A stretch of 64,000 nt of DNA. Origin: Dipylidium caninum. Its lineage: Eukaryota > Platyhelminthes > Cestoda > Cyclophyllidea > Dipylidiidae. Shown here piece by piece: positions 40,639 to 52,729 of the stretch. A program made the translations under genes and the position numbers. The stretch's first letter is position 1. The number at the start of each line of letters is the position of its first letter. Where the stretch lies: contig QEYB01000921.1 of assembly GCA_017562135.1 (NCBI GenBank), positions 1,199,624-1,263,623 of the forward strand. Reading direction: 5' to 3'. Below the pieces are notes generated by a model. The model was given only the letters and a program-made list of their open reading frames with translations. It was not told the DNA's origin and searched no databases.

Positions 40639-43600
40639 ATGCGATCATCCGTAGATGACAGAAATGATATAACCAAACTCGTCAGCATTTTTACGGATGA
40701 CTTTAGTATCAGTGTAAGTCACTCTGTTCCTCCTCCCATGTGATTTCATTTTTTATATAGTTGTTTTAAGCTTGTGCTACCTAAAGATTAATTGATTGCA
40801 AATGCAATAATATAGGCCTTCAATTATGTTGAGGAACATTAGGGTTAAACCTGCATAAGCCCAAGTCACTTTGTAAATGTTCCGAAGTGCTGCCTTGCTC
40901 ACAACTTATGACCTCTGAGACATGGTGTAAACTCCCCGCCCTAATTTGCATTTCACACTTCATCAAGCATTATATATACAAATTGATCGCTCGTACTCTC
41001 ATAGAGACTATTCTTACAATTTAATATTCTTGTAAATGCTCATTTTTCTTATGGGTGACACTAGCCTGGTTTGTTTAACATTGTAGATACCTCAAAAAAT
41101 TCTAATCGAGTCAAGTCATTTTTTCAAAGCTGCTCTGCAAAGTGGCATGTCGGAATCGCGCTCTGGCGAATTCTTTCTTTCTGAGTTCTCACCACGTCAG
41201 TTACTACACTTGCAGCATTTCCTCGCCGATAATGACCTTTTTACCAGTAACGTCGAGTCTCCGCAGGGCAGCAACGCACAATCGATTTTATCCGATTGCA
41301 AAAAGGAGGAGCATATGAGGCGACTTGTGGAGGCTGCCTCCATTGCTGACTACCTGCAGATGCCCCGGTTCAAATCTAAGCTGCAGATTTTATTTCGGCA
41401 CCTTCTTCAATACGTAGCCCAATTTCACTCTCCTTGTTTTTTGCGCCGCCATGATTGCAATATCTTTACTGAGATGGTTCCAGTTCTTTCCGACGACCGT
41501 TTGAAATGTCTGAGGAAACCCCTCTTAAGATTTGTCTACCGTTACCCTATAGTATTTATTGACTCCAAGTTTGTTCATCTTGACATTTCACAGTCCCATT
41601 TGATCAAATCAGTGCTGCAAACACTGTCTTCAGACAAGGTTTTTTTGCTCAGCGAAGACGAGATACTCTATAGTGCTTGCGAATGGATTCAGCACTCTCA
41701 CAGCCCGCCCAAACGGTGTCGAGTTGAGGATAATCACATAAACGAAGTCCTCCTCTCTCTTGTTCGTTCACTCCGTCTCGGTCTACTTTCACCTGCCGGT
41801 TTACGAAAGCTAGCTGATCTACTGGAGGAGTATCCGCAACATGTGATTGCAAACGCTACCCTGAACCGTTGTCTCACTTTTGTCCAATTGATCTTCTCTC
41901 GCAACCTACACTCTCATTTTCAAACCACTCTCTGCACCCATTTGGTACACTATTTACCTCTTATACCAACGGCTTTTCGTCCGCGCGCTGATCTACCCAC
42001 TCTTATCCTTGTTGCGCGTCAAAACTCCCCTCCCTCATTTATCTTTTACTTCCTCAATCTCCTCACCGGTAAAGTATTGAGTTGCCCTGCTCCCCTCTTT
42101 GTGGAGCGCACCCTTCTTTTCGAGCCGAGTGAGAGTAACCCAATCCACCTCTGCACTGCGGAGGCTGCAAACAGCCAAAATCTAGTCTTCCTTTTCATTC
42201 ACCAGATCAATACAGCCACTCTGAAAGGAATGGTGTGGGATCTTGCCACTTTGCAAGCCGAGTGGTTGCCTGATCTAGATCTGAAACATGCATCCTTTGC
42301 TTGGGCTACAACTTCCTTGTCTACCTTCTCACTACCGCACGCTGTAGGCGTGGTTTTCACCGCGGACGGTTTGGTAGTCTATTGCTCCTTCACGTTGTGC
42401 ATGAGGACGGTGCTTTGCGTCTACCGTTTTGATGCACCTTCATGGGAATGGGTTAAATACAATCCCAAAGCGATGGATCAGGGCTCTGTGGTGAGCCGCA
42501 AAGTTCTCAAACCGATGCCCCATGCGACGGCTCAGGGTGTAGGGGAGCGTTGGCTCTACGGCACCCTGGATTCTGCCGAAGGTAGTCAATTCATCCGCAT
42601 GCGACCAGCTTCGGCTTCCGTCTGTGGCAACTATTCTGTGCAATTTGAGACCCTCCCTTCACCCAACTTCATTTTGCGTGCCTACAATCTGGTCAGTGTT
42701 CATAACGCTGCTGCTGGAGATGGTAATGGGGAAACAAGTGAGCCGACTTATTCTAATATTTGTGCATAATGACAACTCACTAGTTTTTTAATATACATCT
42801 TATCCGTTGTTTTTTGTCGCATTCCTTTACTCGGTATGCATGCTTACCACAGGGAACTATGATCGTTGGCCAACACTACTGTTTTCTTACTGATTCTTGA
42901 GAGACCTCTCAGTTGACGTTTATTCGAGAGAGAAAGAGAGTGGAGGGGGGAGGGGAGAGGGGGAGGGGGAGAGGGAGAGGGAACGAGTCGTTACGGGCCT
43001 CTTCCAGCGTGAGGATTATTTTGAAGGTGGTGTTGCCTGCGGTTTTGGCTGGTAGGTTTGAATAGTTGTCGTCGACTAAGGCGCTGATTCAAGAGAATGT
43101 GGACCACGCTGACAGAGGGGCAAGTTGTCACTTGGGGGGCTTCTTTTGGTGGGGGTTACTAAACCCTCAGGTTTGCAAGGAACTTCAGGTACTCTCCTTA
43201 GGATTAGTGGCTTACGCAGGCGTCTCGATTGCGTATCATTTGAGGAGGCTCTTTTTTACCCACTTGGAGCCTCTAACACTTTCTGCGTCTTCTGATATGC
43301 TCGTCGTGTTGATCTGTTCCACATAATAATTTGCACTTCTTGTTAGCAATAGTGTTAACAATAGCCATTACTGAAATTCCGTTTTGTTTCATTTGCGTTT
43401 GGTGTTCGGACTGAATGGCAAATATGTGGCTCGCCACATAGAGATGCCGCTCACTGATGTGGCATTCAGGTCCACTCAGCTCGGCCACATTGGCATGGGA
43501 ATGTATTTAAGAGCCCTATACTGCTCTTCACTTTGTTCTGCAGGCCATCCTGAACATCTCGCCTCTCAACTTTTTAACGCACTGCTTTCCTAAAACTTTC

Positions 43601-45224
43601 TGATATGCCGACCTTAATCGCGCTTCTAATCCCCCTCCCCTCATCGTTGGTAGCGGTCTTTGAAGCTGCCGCTTTAGTAGGAAATCGGTGAACTGAGAAG
43701 AATACTTTACCAGTGTATCGCTTCAGGGAAGGCTTTATGGACGTTAACAACTCTGCCTTTTTTATTCTTCCTTCTTTTACTGTCGGTTATGTTTCCTCCA
43801 ATTTATCCCTTCCTTTCTACTTTACTCCAAGAAGGAGGTAAACTTGTTTCGTTTACGCATACATTTGATGGTGTACAGTCATCTTTTTCTGGCAATATCC
43901 GAAAAAGATGACATCCCTAAAGGCTATTGGCTCGGCAATCTGCCAGTCGAATTAGATGAAATCGTTCAGTTCTCAGTAAAAGTGTTTGTTCCACAGTCGT
44001 GGAATGTTTAATGGTAAGTCTTTTTCTTAGCGGAGTTCAGACATCAGAGATTGTCATGGATGTTTCTTTCCTTGTAGCCATTTGGAGAGTCTCACTAACA
44101 GTAAAGTCAAAGATGGACTGCAACTTTAGTAACTTTTCGCAGGCTTTCTGAACTGTCTCACGTTTTTATCGCTTTTGGTGAAAACTTTTGGGTTGTCCCC
44201 AGTTTGCTTTCATTTGGTGGGTCTCCCGGTATTGGCCAATGCATTCTAAGTGGTTTCTTGGCAAAAACAACTGTACTACTTTGGTCCCTCACTCACTGAT
44301 GTCCTCCGTTTCAGGTGAACATGAGGACGCATTCCAATCGTCAGCCATCTTCACCTTCCCCTTTAACGCGTGTCAACGCGACAGCCAAGCGATGCGGATG
44401 TGCTACTCGGGGAGACAAAAGACTTGGCGTTCATGGGAGCCCACAGTATCAGGCTCAACGTCCCCTTCATCCTCCTCTCCTCCGTCCTCCACCTCGTCTC
44501 TGCCTACTTTGAACGAGCCGCTGCGTTTCGCGCTCTCCCGTAAACACATCGGTTTCCGGGGTGTCGTGTATACTAGTAGTTTAGCGATTCCGCGGCACCA
44601 TCATGTTAGAGACAGAGACAGAGAAGGAGAAGGGGAAGGGGAAAGGGAAAGGGAAAGGGAAAGGGGCGAGGAGGAGGAGGAGGAGGAGGAGGAGGAAGAG
44701 GAGGAAGACGATGAAGTGGGTGTGGAAGTGGAGGAGGGAAGCAACAGATCATCAGTGGAGCTTGAGAGCACCCTTCGGCCTGGTTCCTATTTCGTGATGG
44801 CTGGTCGTCTGGCACAGTCGGTGTCGCCACCTTCACCGAAGGTATCCGGTGTGTGGTTACTCAATCCGTGGACGGAGCGGGCGGTTGTTGACATTCAACA
44901 ACTTACCTTTGCCTTAACCGCCTGACTTGGATGGGTTGCTGCATCGCGCTACCGCAGTGTGTGGTGCTGTCGGGCTGGCCAATTGGACAGCCCTTTCGTG
45001 CTTCCATCGAGTGCTCCAATGGTTGGCAGGAGACACAGTCGACTAGATTGCCGTCGCAGTCACTTCTGGCCCCGCCGATCATGCGATTTGCGCCTTCTCT
45101 CGGTCGAAATAGCGATGGTGGCGGCGGAATTGATGCAGGTCTCTCCGGCCCTCTTCTTCTTCCACCGCCTCACTGTTCGCCTTTCCACCACCACAGTAGT
45201 GGTGCTGGCAGCGATTCCGATTAG
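40639..45224 (+). CDS. BTB-BACK-Kelch protein (KLHL-like), last exon frameshifted
   Basis: KLHL proteins usually bring substrates to Cullin-3 ubiquitin ligases. Exons: 40639-40713 (ATG, 25 codons, phase 0), 41087-42737, and by inference 44315-45224. Exon 2 opens with IPQKILIESSHFFKAALQSG, a BTB core, then a BACK-like domain (FLLSEDEILYSACEWIQHSH, LLSLVRSLRLGLLSPAGLRK). The following part is a weak, divergent Kelch region. If not spliced, exon 2 ends at TAA 42767-42769, but a good donor (A|gtgagc at 42738) joins in phase to the acceptor at 44313-44314, giving GETSEHEDAFQSSAIF. The last exon contains LRPGSYFVMAGR and GVWLLNPWTERA, which fit Kelch blades, plus a Glu/Arg-rich low-complexity run. 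In this copy the frame breaks at about 44916. The inverted copy at 52181-53100 is open throughout. Confidence 0.75.
42936..42983 (+). repeat. Polypurine (GA/GGGA) tract
   Basis: A run of nearly pure G and A (gaggggagagggggaggggg and similar) lies inside the left arm. Its mirror polypyrimidine copy lies at about 54423-54475 and differs in repeat number. Such tracts can form triplexes or stall polymerases. Here it sits less than 250 bp inside the outer border of both arms. Confidence 0.85.
44619..44718 (+). repeat. Coding GA-rich microsatellite (Arg/Glu/Gly run)
   Basis: Purine repeats (ggaaag and gag units) inside the last Kelch exon encode an Arg-Asp-Glu-Gly-rich stretch followed by a poly-Glu run. 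The copy in the right arm (about 52692-52806) is 12 nt longer, which accounts for most of the length difference between the two exon copies. Confidence 0.85.
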
Positions 45225-45625
45225 TCAGCTGGTTTAACATTTCGTTTCCTTCATCACCGTTTGGACTCCCTCTGTCCTGTAATATATCCACATGCCTCCT
45301 CTATTTTCATTTCAAGGCCCCACCACCTATCTCGGTCATTGAAAAACACTTCCAAATTTTTGTGTGATTTGTCCACTCAGAAGCCGCCGATTTACCAACA
45401 AAAATATTTCTTTTTTACCTCACCCTCTTCTTTCGTCGTCTCGTGGTGTTGGCGAAACTGCTGCGGTGTATGTGCCATGATAAAAGGCTTGGAGGTCGCA
45501 TTGCCTTGTGTTCTGTCAAAGTTGAGTGCAGTATTCGCAAGAGGACGATTTATACGCTACCGACTCACCTCTGCCCCACGCATGTGTGCTCTCAGTCCCT
45601 AAATTGGCTTCACATATGAATCAAG

Positions 45626-46009
45626 ATGCTTCGCCTTAATGACATTTTCAATCGCATAGCGGGCCGTTTGTTAGCTTGCATCACCACCGCCTTGGGGGCA
45701 AATGTGGTTGCTATTTCTGCAGTTTTTGCCTGCTTCGCAAATGTGAGGTGAATCGAAGTAGGCTATTGTAGGTCCTCTCTAGGTGGTGTCAGCTGTGGTC
45801 GCCTCGCTCACCACCTGCATGAAGAGCCATTTCTCTTGGATTGTGTGCATTCTTCAGTGCGGTGCGGTGCGATGCGGTGGCGGGCCTCAGACCTCCTATC
45901 TGGGCACACTGAGTGCCTCTGTCAGTAGAGAAGATGACCAAACGGGAAGAGGCAGGCGCACTGGGAGCTGCACACGAATTTCGGTAATCGGCGTAGAAGA
46001 GCGTGACAG
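45626..46009 (+). CDS. Unrecognised membrane-like protein, first two exons (left-arm copy)
   Basis: I do not recognise this family. ATG at 45626 follows an AG directly. Exon 1 is 45626-45742 (39 codons, donor AAT|gtgagg). A 40-nt intron follows, then exon 2 is 45783-46009, ending at donor AG|gtgaac. The join is phase 0 and gives 114 codons. Residues 12-60 are mostly hydrophobic (RLLACITTALGANVVAISAV), suggesting one or two membrane segments, followed by a Cys/Gly patch and a basic region. The right arm holds the same two exons with identical lengths and no indel, unlike the neighbouring Kelch exon. The gene probably continues through open segments at 46148-46357, about 46420-46569 and 46825-46860, each ending in a GT donor. 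The order of these is not proven. Confidence 0.45.
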
Positions 46010-46147
46010 GTGAACTCCATGGACTGATGCTGCGCAGACAAGACGACTGCAACTCCACATTAAGGCAATAATAGGAGATTTGTGAAGATGATAAAGTCCC
46101 TTACGGGGCCTCAGTAGCGACAACCGCCAATGAGGGACTTCCCCCCC

Positions 46148-46569
46148 CCCAAACCGAGTCTGCTTTGAAGCATCTCTGCTCCATTACTCCACGCTCCGAC
46201 GTCTTTTGGCTGTACTTCCTCTAGAAGAGTTTATCGCCCTCGTGTATGGTGCCAGGCACTCCCATCGACATTGGCTTCCACCCGAAAAGTTTTCATTTAG
46301 TGTGTCCCACACCCACTTGAACGCGTCTGTCCAAGCTGCATTGGGCCATAAATTTCTGTGAGTTGAAAAGACCACAAAAATTGTCCTAATCCCCGAACCA
46401 AACAATCATCTTGTTGATGAGAGCCGCGATTTTTCTGACGAAGTGGGAAACATCGTCAAAGCTTTGGAGATGTGCTTGACTGTTTTCTATGATACCGGCG
46501 ACTTACGTCATTTTCCACGTTTTATCAGGAGTGTACATGAGAGGCGGAGGATGGCAGAGCGAGTGAGAT
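46148..46569 (+). CDS. Exon-like open segments downstream in left arm
   Basis: One frame reads through protein-like sequence (FEASLLHYSTLRRLLAVLPL, then VYGARHSHRHWLPPEKFSFS) to a TGA at 46359-46361. It then resumes in the same frame (ALEMCLTVFYDTGDLRHFPR). A donor (ct|gtgagt at 46358) lies exactly at the stop, and an acceptor-like AG at 46418-46419 would join in phase, so a roughly 60-nt intron is a simple explanation. The second part ends at CGA|gtgaga. The same pattern is present in the right arm. The family is not recognised. Confidence 0.4.
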
Positions 46570-47228
46570 GTGGTTAAAAATCGGGAAACATAATTCTGCC
46601 TTCAATCGCTTTAGGCTCACGTTTGCAAAAAACGTGATGACAACTTAAACGCTGCTTTGTCCTCGTTTCGCCTAGATTTTTGATCGAGAGAGCATTATGC
46701 TGTGCGACGAATTAATGTCACCATATTTTACTCTGCGCGAATAAGAAAATACTTCTTAAGATTGACAAAGACAGAAGTGAATTTTGTTAAACTGGGGGCT
46801 GCATTGACGACCTTCTTCTCCCAGACCGGCACACGCAGGGCTGTTAGATCATTCAATGCGGTGAGTGTGAACTTCTCCGTCGGCCTCAATGACAACGCCA
46901 GTAAACCAGTCACCCTTTTGCACGGGCCACTTAATATCAGCGTGGTACTCTGCTAAATGCCAAAGTCACCGTGCAAATGTCTACTTATTTACTGAGGCCG
47001 TCAGTGTTGCCTCCGGATGATTTCGTAGTTGACGCCAGCACACGAACCCAGGTGATTAACTTCAACCATGCCACACGAATTTCGTATTATTACTTGCTTA
47101 TGTTTGCCACTTTTAGTCATAACCGCGTCGTTGACACATTCCCGGATGAAGTGGGCAAGTCAACTCTGTTGCCGATGTGAGAGAGGAGAGAGTGGAGTGA
47201 TCCGGATAGCTCCACGGTTAGGGATCGA

Positions 47229-50184
47229 AGCACGCAATTGCGGGACTATGAAATGTAACGAGTAGTGCAGGCGAGGACATGGGGAAAAGAGACGCCAGTT
47301 GGATCACCACAACACGTCATGCACGTGGTGCAGGTGACAAGCAATGACATTCCCCAAATGAGCCACGAGAAGCTGAGTCGAAGCGTTAGAGGCCAATCGC
47401 TGCTGGCAAGACGATATGGGCAAATGGACGAGGTGATGTGTGCAAGCCGTGACTTCGGAGGTCCACTAATTTGATGCAATCTCGGTGAATGATGGGAGTG
47501 GCAGTATAAAAGTGGGCAGGCCACATCGCTCTCCCGTGCTACCGGTTGGGCTACGAGTACGCTGGCGGCGGGCAACACCTCCACACCTCACACCACCTCG
47601 CTCCACCTGCCGATGCATCTCGTAGGAGGCGCAGAATACAACCTCTGCTACGTCCTGCCTCCGAACTGTCCAAATGTCTCTCGCCCTCTCTCTTCTCCAT
47701 CGGTTAACTTAATGGCTGGATCGCTCGGTCACTTTGTCTCGAGTAACAATGCTGGCGGCGAATTCCACTGTTCCAGCCAGATGCATCGGCTGTTTGGACC
47801 AGAGTGTAGTGCTAGCGAGTCCATCATCGTTGACTCCGCCGCTACCACGTCACCCTACTGAGACCACACCAAGGCAACCTGCAATCTGATGCGTCTTATT
47901 CTTATCTGGATGAGGCCACGTGTGCTGGAACTGAAGTTGTGCCAGACGGGAAAGGGCCTCATCACAAACATTCACCCGGGTGAGGGGGAGAAGAGGAAGA
48001 AGTGTTTTCTCGCAGCTGCTTCGCTCCCACGCCCGCCATGGACGAGGATCACTGCCCGACCTGCTAGCTCCCTTCCAGTCTTCTCCTCCCTCTCCTTCAA
48101 GTCAACTGCCACCGAAACCCCCTCCAGTTAGGTTGCGCCACAAAACACCACGAAGGTGAGATCGGGGTGAGTTGACGAGTTTTTATTATTTTCTAAACAG
48201 CCTCCATTTTCTGATGAAGAAGGCATCAAGCAAAGTAAGCTGGAGACTGATGTGTGGGTCGTTTTAATCACACAGAGGCAGTGTGTATGGTTTAACGTTT
48301 GGTTTGGCTAAACACATGAACGGCATACCGTCGAGGTGGCAGCCAAACTGCAAGTGTCTAGACGGCAGCGAAACACACGAGTCCTCAGTCTAGAAACGAC
48401 ACAATTCCTTGACATGTGGCAATGAAGACGGCTTGTTAATTTTGTAGATTTAGCATCGAAAATGGAGGAGGAGAATGTTAATAGAAGGCCTTTCACACCA
48501 GAGAGAATCGACGAAACTCAAACTTCGGACAAGGACCGACATTACAACGTCAATGCTTCAATCCCGGGGGGCAGACCATCGGTCAGAAGTCGCTTCAAAG
48601 GCGTTTGGAGTACGATCCTCTGTCGTCAACGAGCACATCAAGTTGAAGATGAGGGCGGCTGGTGAGTGGCTCCTGATGAAGCGCCCATTGTGACGAGTGA
48701 CCTTTTGCTCCGCTATTTGTCTTCCGCTTAAGCTGCACACTCACCGTCACGCTAAGTCAACTTCCACAGGTTGAGCGGGAGGAGGTTCACCATTTTGTGT
48801 TTGGCACCACGCGGAGCCACGAACCGTCCTGGTGGAAATTCACACTTTACAATGCGTGTTTATATGTGCTGGTTCTGTGTGGTTAATGGACGAGTGGTTT
48901 CTTACACAGGCCGTCGTCTTTTCCCTCAGCTGCACCCACACAATCATGTGATTCAATTAACTACAACTTCATTAGCTGCTCTGCGAGAGTTGTCTTCTTG
49001 CACTAAAAACTTTCATGGGATGATAACGAGTCGCGAACAAATATTAGGAGGTATGTCTAAGTTGAGGTATTTTGTGATTGCTTGTCTACCTCTTCCGGCC
49101 CGCTGGACTGCCGCTACAAATCAGTGTGCAAATCGAGATTTGTCATCCCAAAAAGTGATGATGCCATGAGTCAAGTGCTTCGAGAACAAGAAGATGTCTC
49201 CAATCGACACGACTATGGAAGGTAAATGGAGTTAACACGAAGCTCCACACTATTTGGGCTCGTGGAAATGCCAAGGCATCGCGCGATCCTTTTCGGAAGT
49301 CACCCTCGATTCTCATTTTAGGAAAGCTAAATATTATAGTAAGATCACTGTCGCACCGCTGAGTGGATCAGCCCGAGGGAGAACATCCAACATCTCAGTT
49401 GACATTTGCAGTTGAGCGCGAATGACCGATCAACCTGATACGGGTCAGTGGATGACGGGGGCAGACCACTTTGGTTCTTCTCGCTAATCCGGACAAAGAT
49501 ATTTTTGACCGTAGCACCCAAATCTCGTGGTCTCCGCTTAACAGGAGGCCAACTCCATTGCAGAGATCAAATGCTAAAATAACAAGTAGCCTGCACTTCA
49601 GTCGTCTGTTCTGCGAGAATGTCTGTAACTTTCGAGCGGTTGGCCCGATAAAACACGTTCTCTCGTACTGGCTCACAAAACGATTGAACAACTTACGAAT
49701 TGTGCGTCAGGGACGCATGTGTCTTCTCTTGTCTCCTATCCACCTTCCACGCATGTAGAGGGAAAGTAACTTCAGAGGATTTCAACCGCGGTTGTCACCC
49801 ATGAATAATCGAATTGCTTCTTTCTTACTTTTCACCGCCACAGATACAACATGTGCAATTTCTCATTGGCCATGACCTTTTGACTTGTGGAGGCTGCCAT
49901 CATAGCGGACTGCCTGCTGCTAGTCCAAAGCCTTTAGTCTACGATGCAGAGGTTGCTTTGACGCCTTCTTCCATATCTGACACAATTTCATTCACCTAGT
50001 TCTTAGGTGATAAAAAGGAATCAAATGAAATCTTTCTTAATTCTCATCCTTAATAATGAAGCTCCTTTGTTGGCAATAAAAACCACGTTAAAGGAACAAT
50101 GTGGAAGAGTCACGTAGATCATCTCATTGTCCCTTATTGGAGCGCGGATTGTCTTGCGTCGCACTGTCAGGGAACTGCGTGTTA
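47229..50184. other. Central spacer of the inverted repeat
   Basis: About 2.96 kb of single-copy sequence between the arms. Short open frames occur on both strands, none with family resemblance. A stretch at about 47660-47870 has a diverged relative at 58364-58610. The longest plus-strand frame, 48771-49169, gives 132 residues I do not recognise. A gene here is not supported. Confidence 0.5.
47660..47870 (+). repeat. Diverged direct repeat, copy 1
   Basis: Shares ordered blocks with 58364-58610 on the same strand: aactgtccaaatgtctc, ggctggatc, gcgaatt.cac then ttccagcc, gagtgtagtgc and ccatcatcgttgact compared with ccaccatcgttgact. The copies are too different to be recent, suggesting an old dispersed repeat family. 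Confidence 0.6.
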
Positions 50185-51395
50185 CGATCCCTAACCGTGG
50201 AGCTATCCGGATCACTCCACTCTCTCCTCTCTCACATCGGCAACAGAGTTGACTTGCCCACTTCATCCGGGAATGTGTCAACGACGCGGTTATGACTAAA
50301 AGTGGCAAACATAAGCAAGTAATAATACGAAATTCGTGTGGCATGGTTGAAGTTAATCACCTGGGTTCGTGTGCTGGCGTCAACTACGAAATCATCCGGA
50401 GGCAACACTGACGGCCTCAGTAAATAAGTAGACATTTGCACGGGTGACTTTGGCATTAGCAGAGTACCACGCTGATATTAAGTGGCCCGTGCAAAAGGTG
50501 ACTGGTTTACTGGCGTTGTCATTGAGGCCGACGGAGAAGTTCACACTCACCGCATTGAATGATCTAACAGCCCTGCGTGTGCCGGTCTGGGAGAAGAAGG
50601 TCGTCAATGCAGCCCCCAGTTTAACAAATTCACTTCTGTCTTTGTCAATCTTAAGAAGTATTTCTTATTCGCGGCAGAGTAAAATATGGTGACATTAATT
50701 CGTCGCACAGCATAATGCTCTCTCGATCAAAATCTAGGCGAAACGAGGACAAGCAGCGTTTAAGTTGTCATCACGTTTTTTGCAAACGTGAGCCTAAAGC
50801 GATTGAAGGCAGAATTATGTTTCCCGATTTTTAACCACATCTCACTCGCTCTGCCATCCTCCGCCTCTCATGTACACTCCTGATAAACGTGGAAAATGAC
50901 GTAAGTCGCCGGTATCATAGAAAACAGTCAAGCACATCTCCAAAGCTTTGACGATGTTTCCCACTTCGTCAGAAAATCGCGGCTCTCATCAACAAGATGA
51001 TTGTTTGGTTCGGGGATTAGGACAATTTTGTGGTCTTTTCAACTCACAGAAATTTATGGCCCAATGCAGCTTGGACAGACGCGTTCAAGTGGGTGTGGGA
51101 CACACTAAATGAAAACTTTTCGGGTGGAAGCCAATGTCGATGGGAGTGCCTGGCACCATACACGAGGGCGATAAACTCTTCTAGAGGAAGTACAGCCAAA
51201 AGACGTCGGAGCGTGGAGTAATGGAGCAGAGATGCTTCAAAGCAGACTCGGTTTGGGGGGGGGGAAGTCCCTCATTGGCGGTTGTCGCTACTGAGGCCCC
51301 GTAAGGGACTTTATCATCTTCACAAATCTCCTATTATTACCTTAATGTGGAGTTGCAGTCGTCTTGTCTGCGCAGCATCAGTCCATGGAGTTCAC

Positions 51396-51779
51396 CTGTC
51401 ACGCTCTTCTACGCCGATTACCGAAATTCGTGTGCAGCTCCCAGTGCGCCTGCCTCTTCCCGTTTGGTCATCTTCTCTACTGACAGAGGCACTCAGTGTG
51501 CCCAGATAGGAGGTCTGAGGCCCGCCACCGCATCGCACCGCACCGCACTGAAGAATGCACACAGTCCAAGAGAAATGGCTCTTCATGCAGGTGGTGAGCG
51601 AGGCGACCACAGCTGACACCACCTAGAGAGGACCTTCAATAGCCTACTTCGATTCACCTCACATTTGCGAAGCAGGCAAAAACTGCAGAAATAGCAACCA
51701 CATTTGCCCCCAAGGCGGTGGTGATGCAAGCTAGAAAACGGCCCGCTATGCGATTGAAAATGTCATTAAGGCGAAGCAT
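51396..51779 (-). CDS. Unrecognised membrane-like protein, first two exons (right-arm copy)
   Basis: Mirror of 45626-46009: exon 1 is 51779-51663 and exon 2 is 51622-51396, with the same ATG after AG, the same donors and the same phase. The protein differs at few positions (for example SWIVC on the left, SWTVC here). Both copies keep the frame over 344 nt. That may mean selection, or only a low number of changes. See the left-arm entry for sequence features. Function unknown. Confidence 0.4.
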
Positions 51780-52180
51780 CTTGATTCATATGTGAAGCCA
51801 ATTTGGGGACTGAGAGCACACATGCGTGGGGCAGAGGTGAGTCGGTAGCGTATAAATCGTCCTCTTGCGAATACTGCACTCAACTTTGACAGAACACAAG
51901 GCAATGCGACCTCCAAGCCTTTTATCATGGCACATACACCGCAGCAGTTTCGCCAACACCACGAGACGACGAAAGAAGAGGGTGAGGTAAAAAAGAAATA
52001 TTTTTGTTGGTAAATCGGCGGCTTCTGAGTGGACAAATCACACAAAATTTGGAAGTGTTTTTCAATGACCGAGATAGGTGGTGGGGCCTTGAAATGAAGA
52101 ATAGAGGAGGCATGTGGATATATTACAGGACAGAGGGAGTCCAAACGGTGATGGAAGGAAACGAATGTTAAACCAGCTGA

Positions 52181-52697
52181 CTAATCGGAATCGCTGCCAG
52201 CACCACTACTGTGGTGGTGGAAAGCGAACAGTGAGGCGGTGGAAGAAGAAGAGGGCCCGGAGAGACCTGCATCAATTCCGCCGCCACCATCGCTATTTCG
52301 ACCGAGAGAAGGCGCAAATCGCATGATCGGCGGGGCCAGAAGTGACTGCGACGGCAATCTAGTCGACTGTGTCTCCTGCCAACCATTGGAGCACTCGATG
52401 GAAGCACGAAGGGCTGTCCAATTGGCCAGCCCGACAGCACCACACACTGCGGTAGCGCGATGCAGCAACCCATCCAAGTCAGGCGGTAAGGCAAAGGTAG
52501 GTTGTTGGATGTCAACAACCGCCCGCTCCGTCCACGGATTGAGTAACCACACACCGGATACCTTCGGTGAAGGTGGCGACACCGACTGTGCCAGACGACC
52601 AGCCATCACGAAATAGGAACCAGGCCGAAGGGTGCTCTCAAGCTCCACTGATGATCTGTTGCTTCCCTCCTCCACTTCCACACCCACTTCATCGTCT

Positions 52698-52729
<32 letters not shown>

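Larger units (their letters stand above)
42755..47228 (+). repeat. Left arm of large inverted repeat
   Basis: The arm is about 4.47 kb and matches 50185-54648 in reverse complement, with scattered substitutions and short indels. The outer edge lies in intron 2 of the BTB-Kelch gene, 17 bp past its donor. The inner edge lies just after the sequence ctccacggttagggatcg, beyond which the two sides quickly lose similarity. The arm carries a polypurine tract (42930-42985), the last Kelch exon, an unrecognised gene (45626 onward) and a C-run at 46141. Confidence 0.95.

Noticed and set aside
42738..42769. TAA at 42767-42769 as the true end of the BTB-Kelch protein
   Set aside because: A good donor at 42738 joins in phase to a well-formed exon with Kelch-like blades. 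The unspliced end would lack most of the propeller. It cannot be excluded as an isoform.
44606..44836. Frames rich in Pro, Leu, Arg or Ser on both strands over the GA-rich microsatellite (also 52567-52814)
   Set aside because: These are translations of simple repeat in wrong frames. Only the Arg/Glu-rich frame continues into Kelch-like sequence.
48771..49169. 132-codon plus-strand frame in the spacer as a gene
   Set aside because: No recognisable motif, no splice or start context, and similar-length chance frames are common in this GC-richer part.
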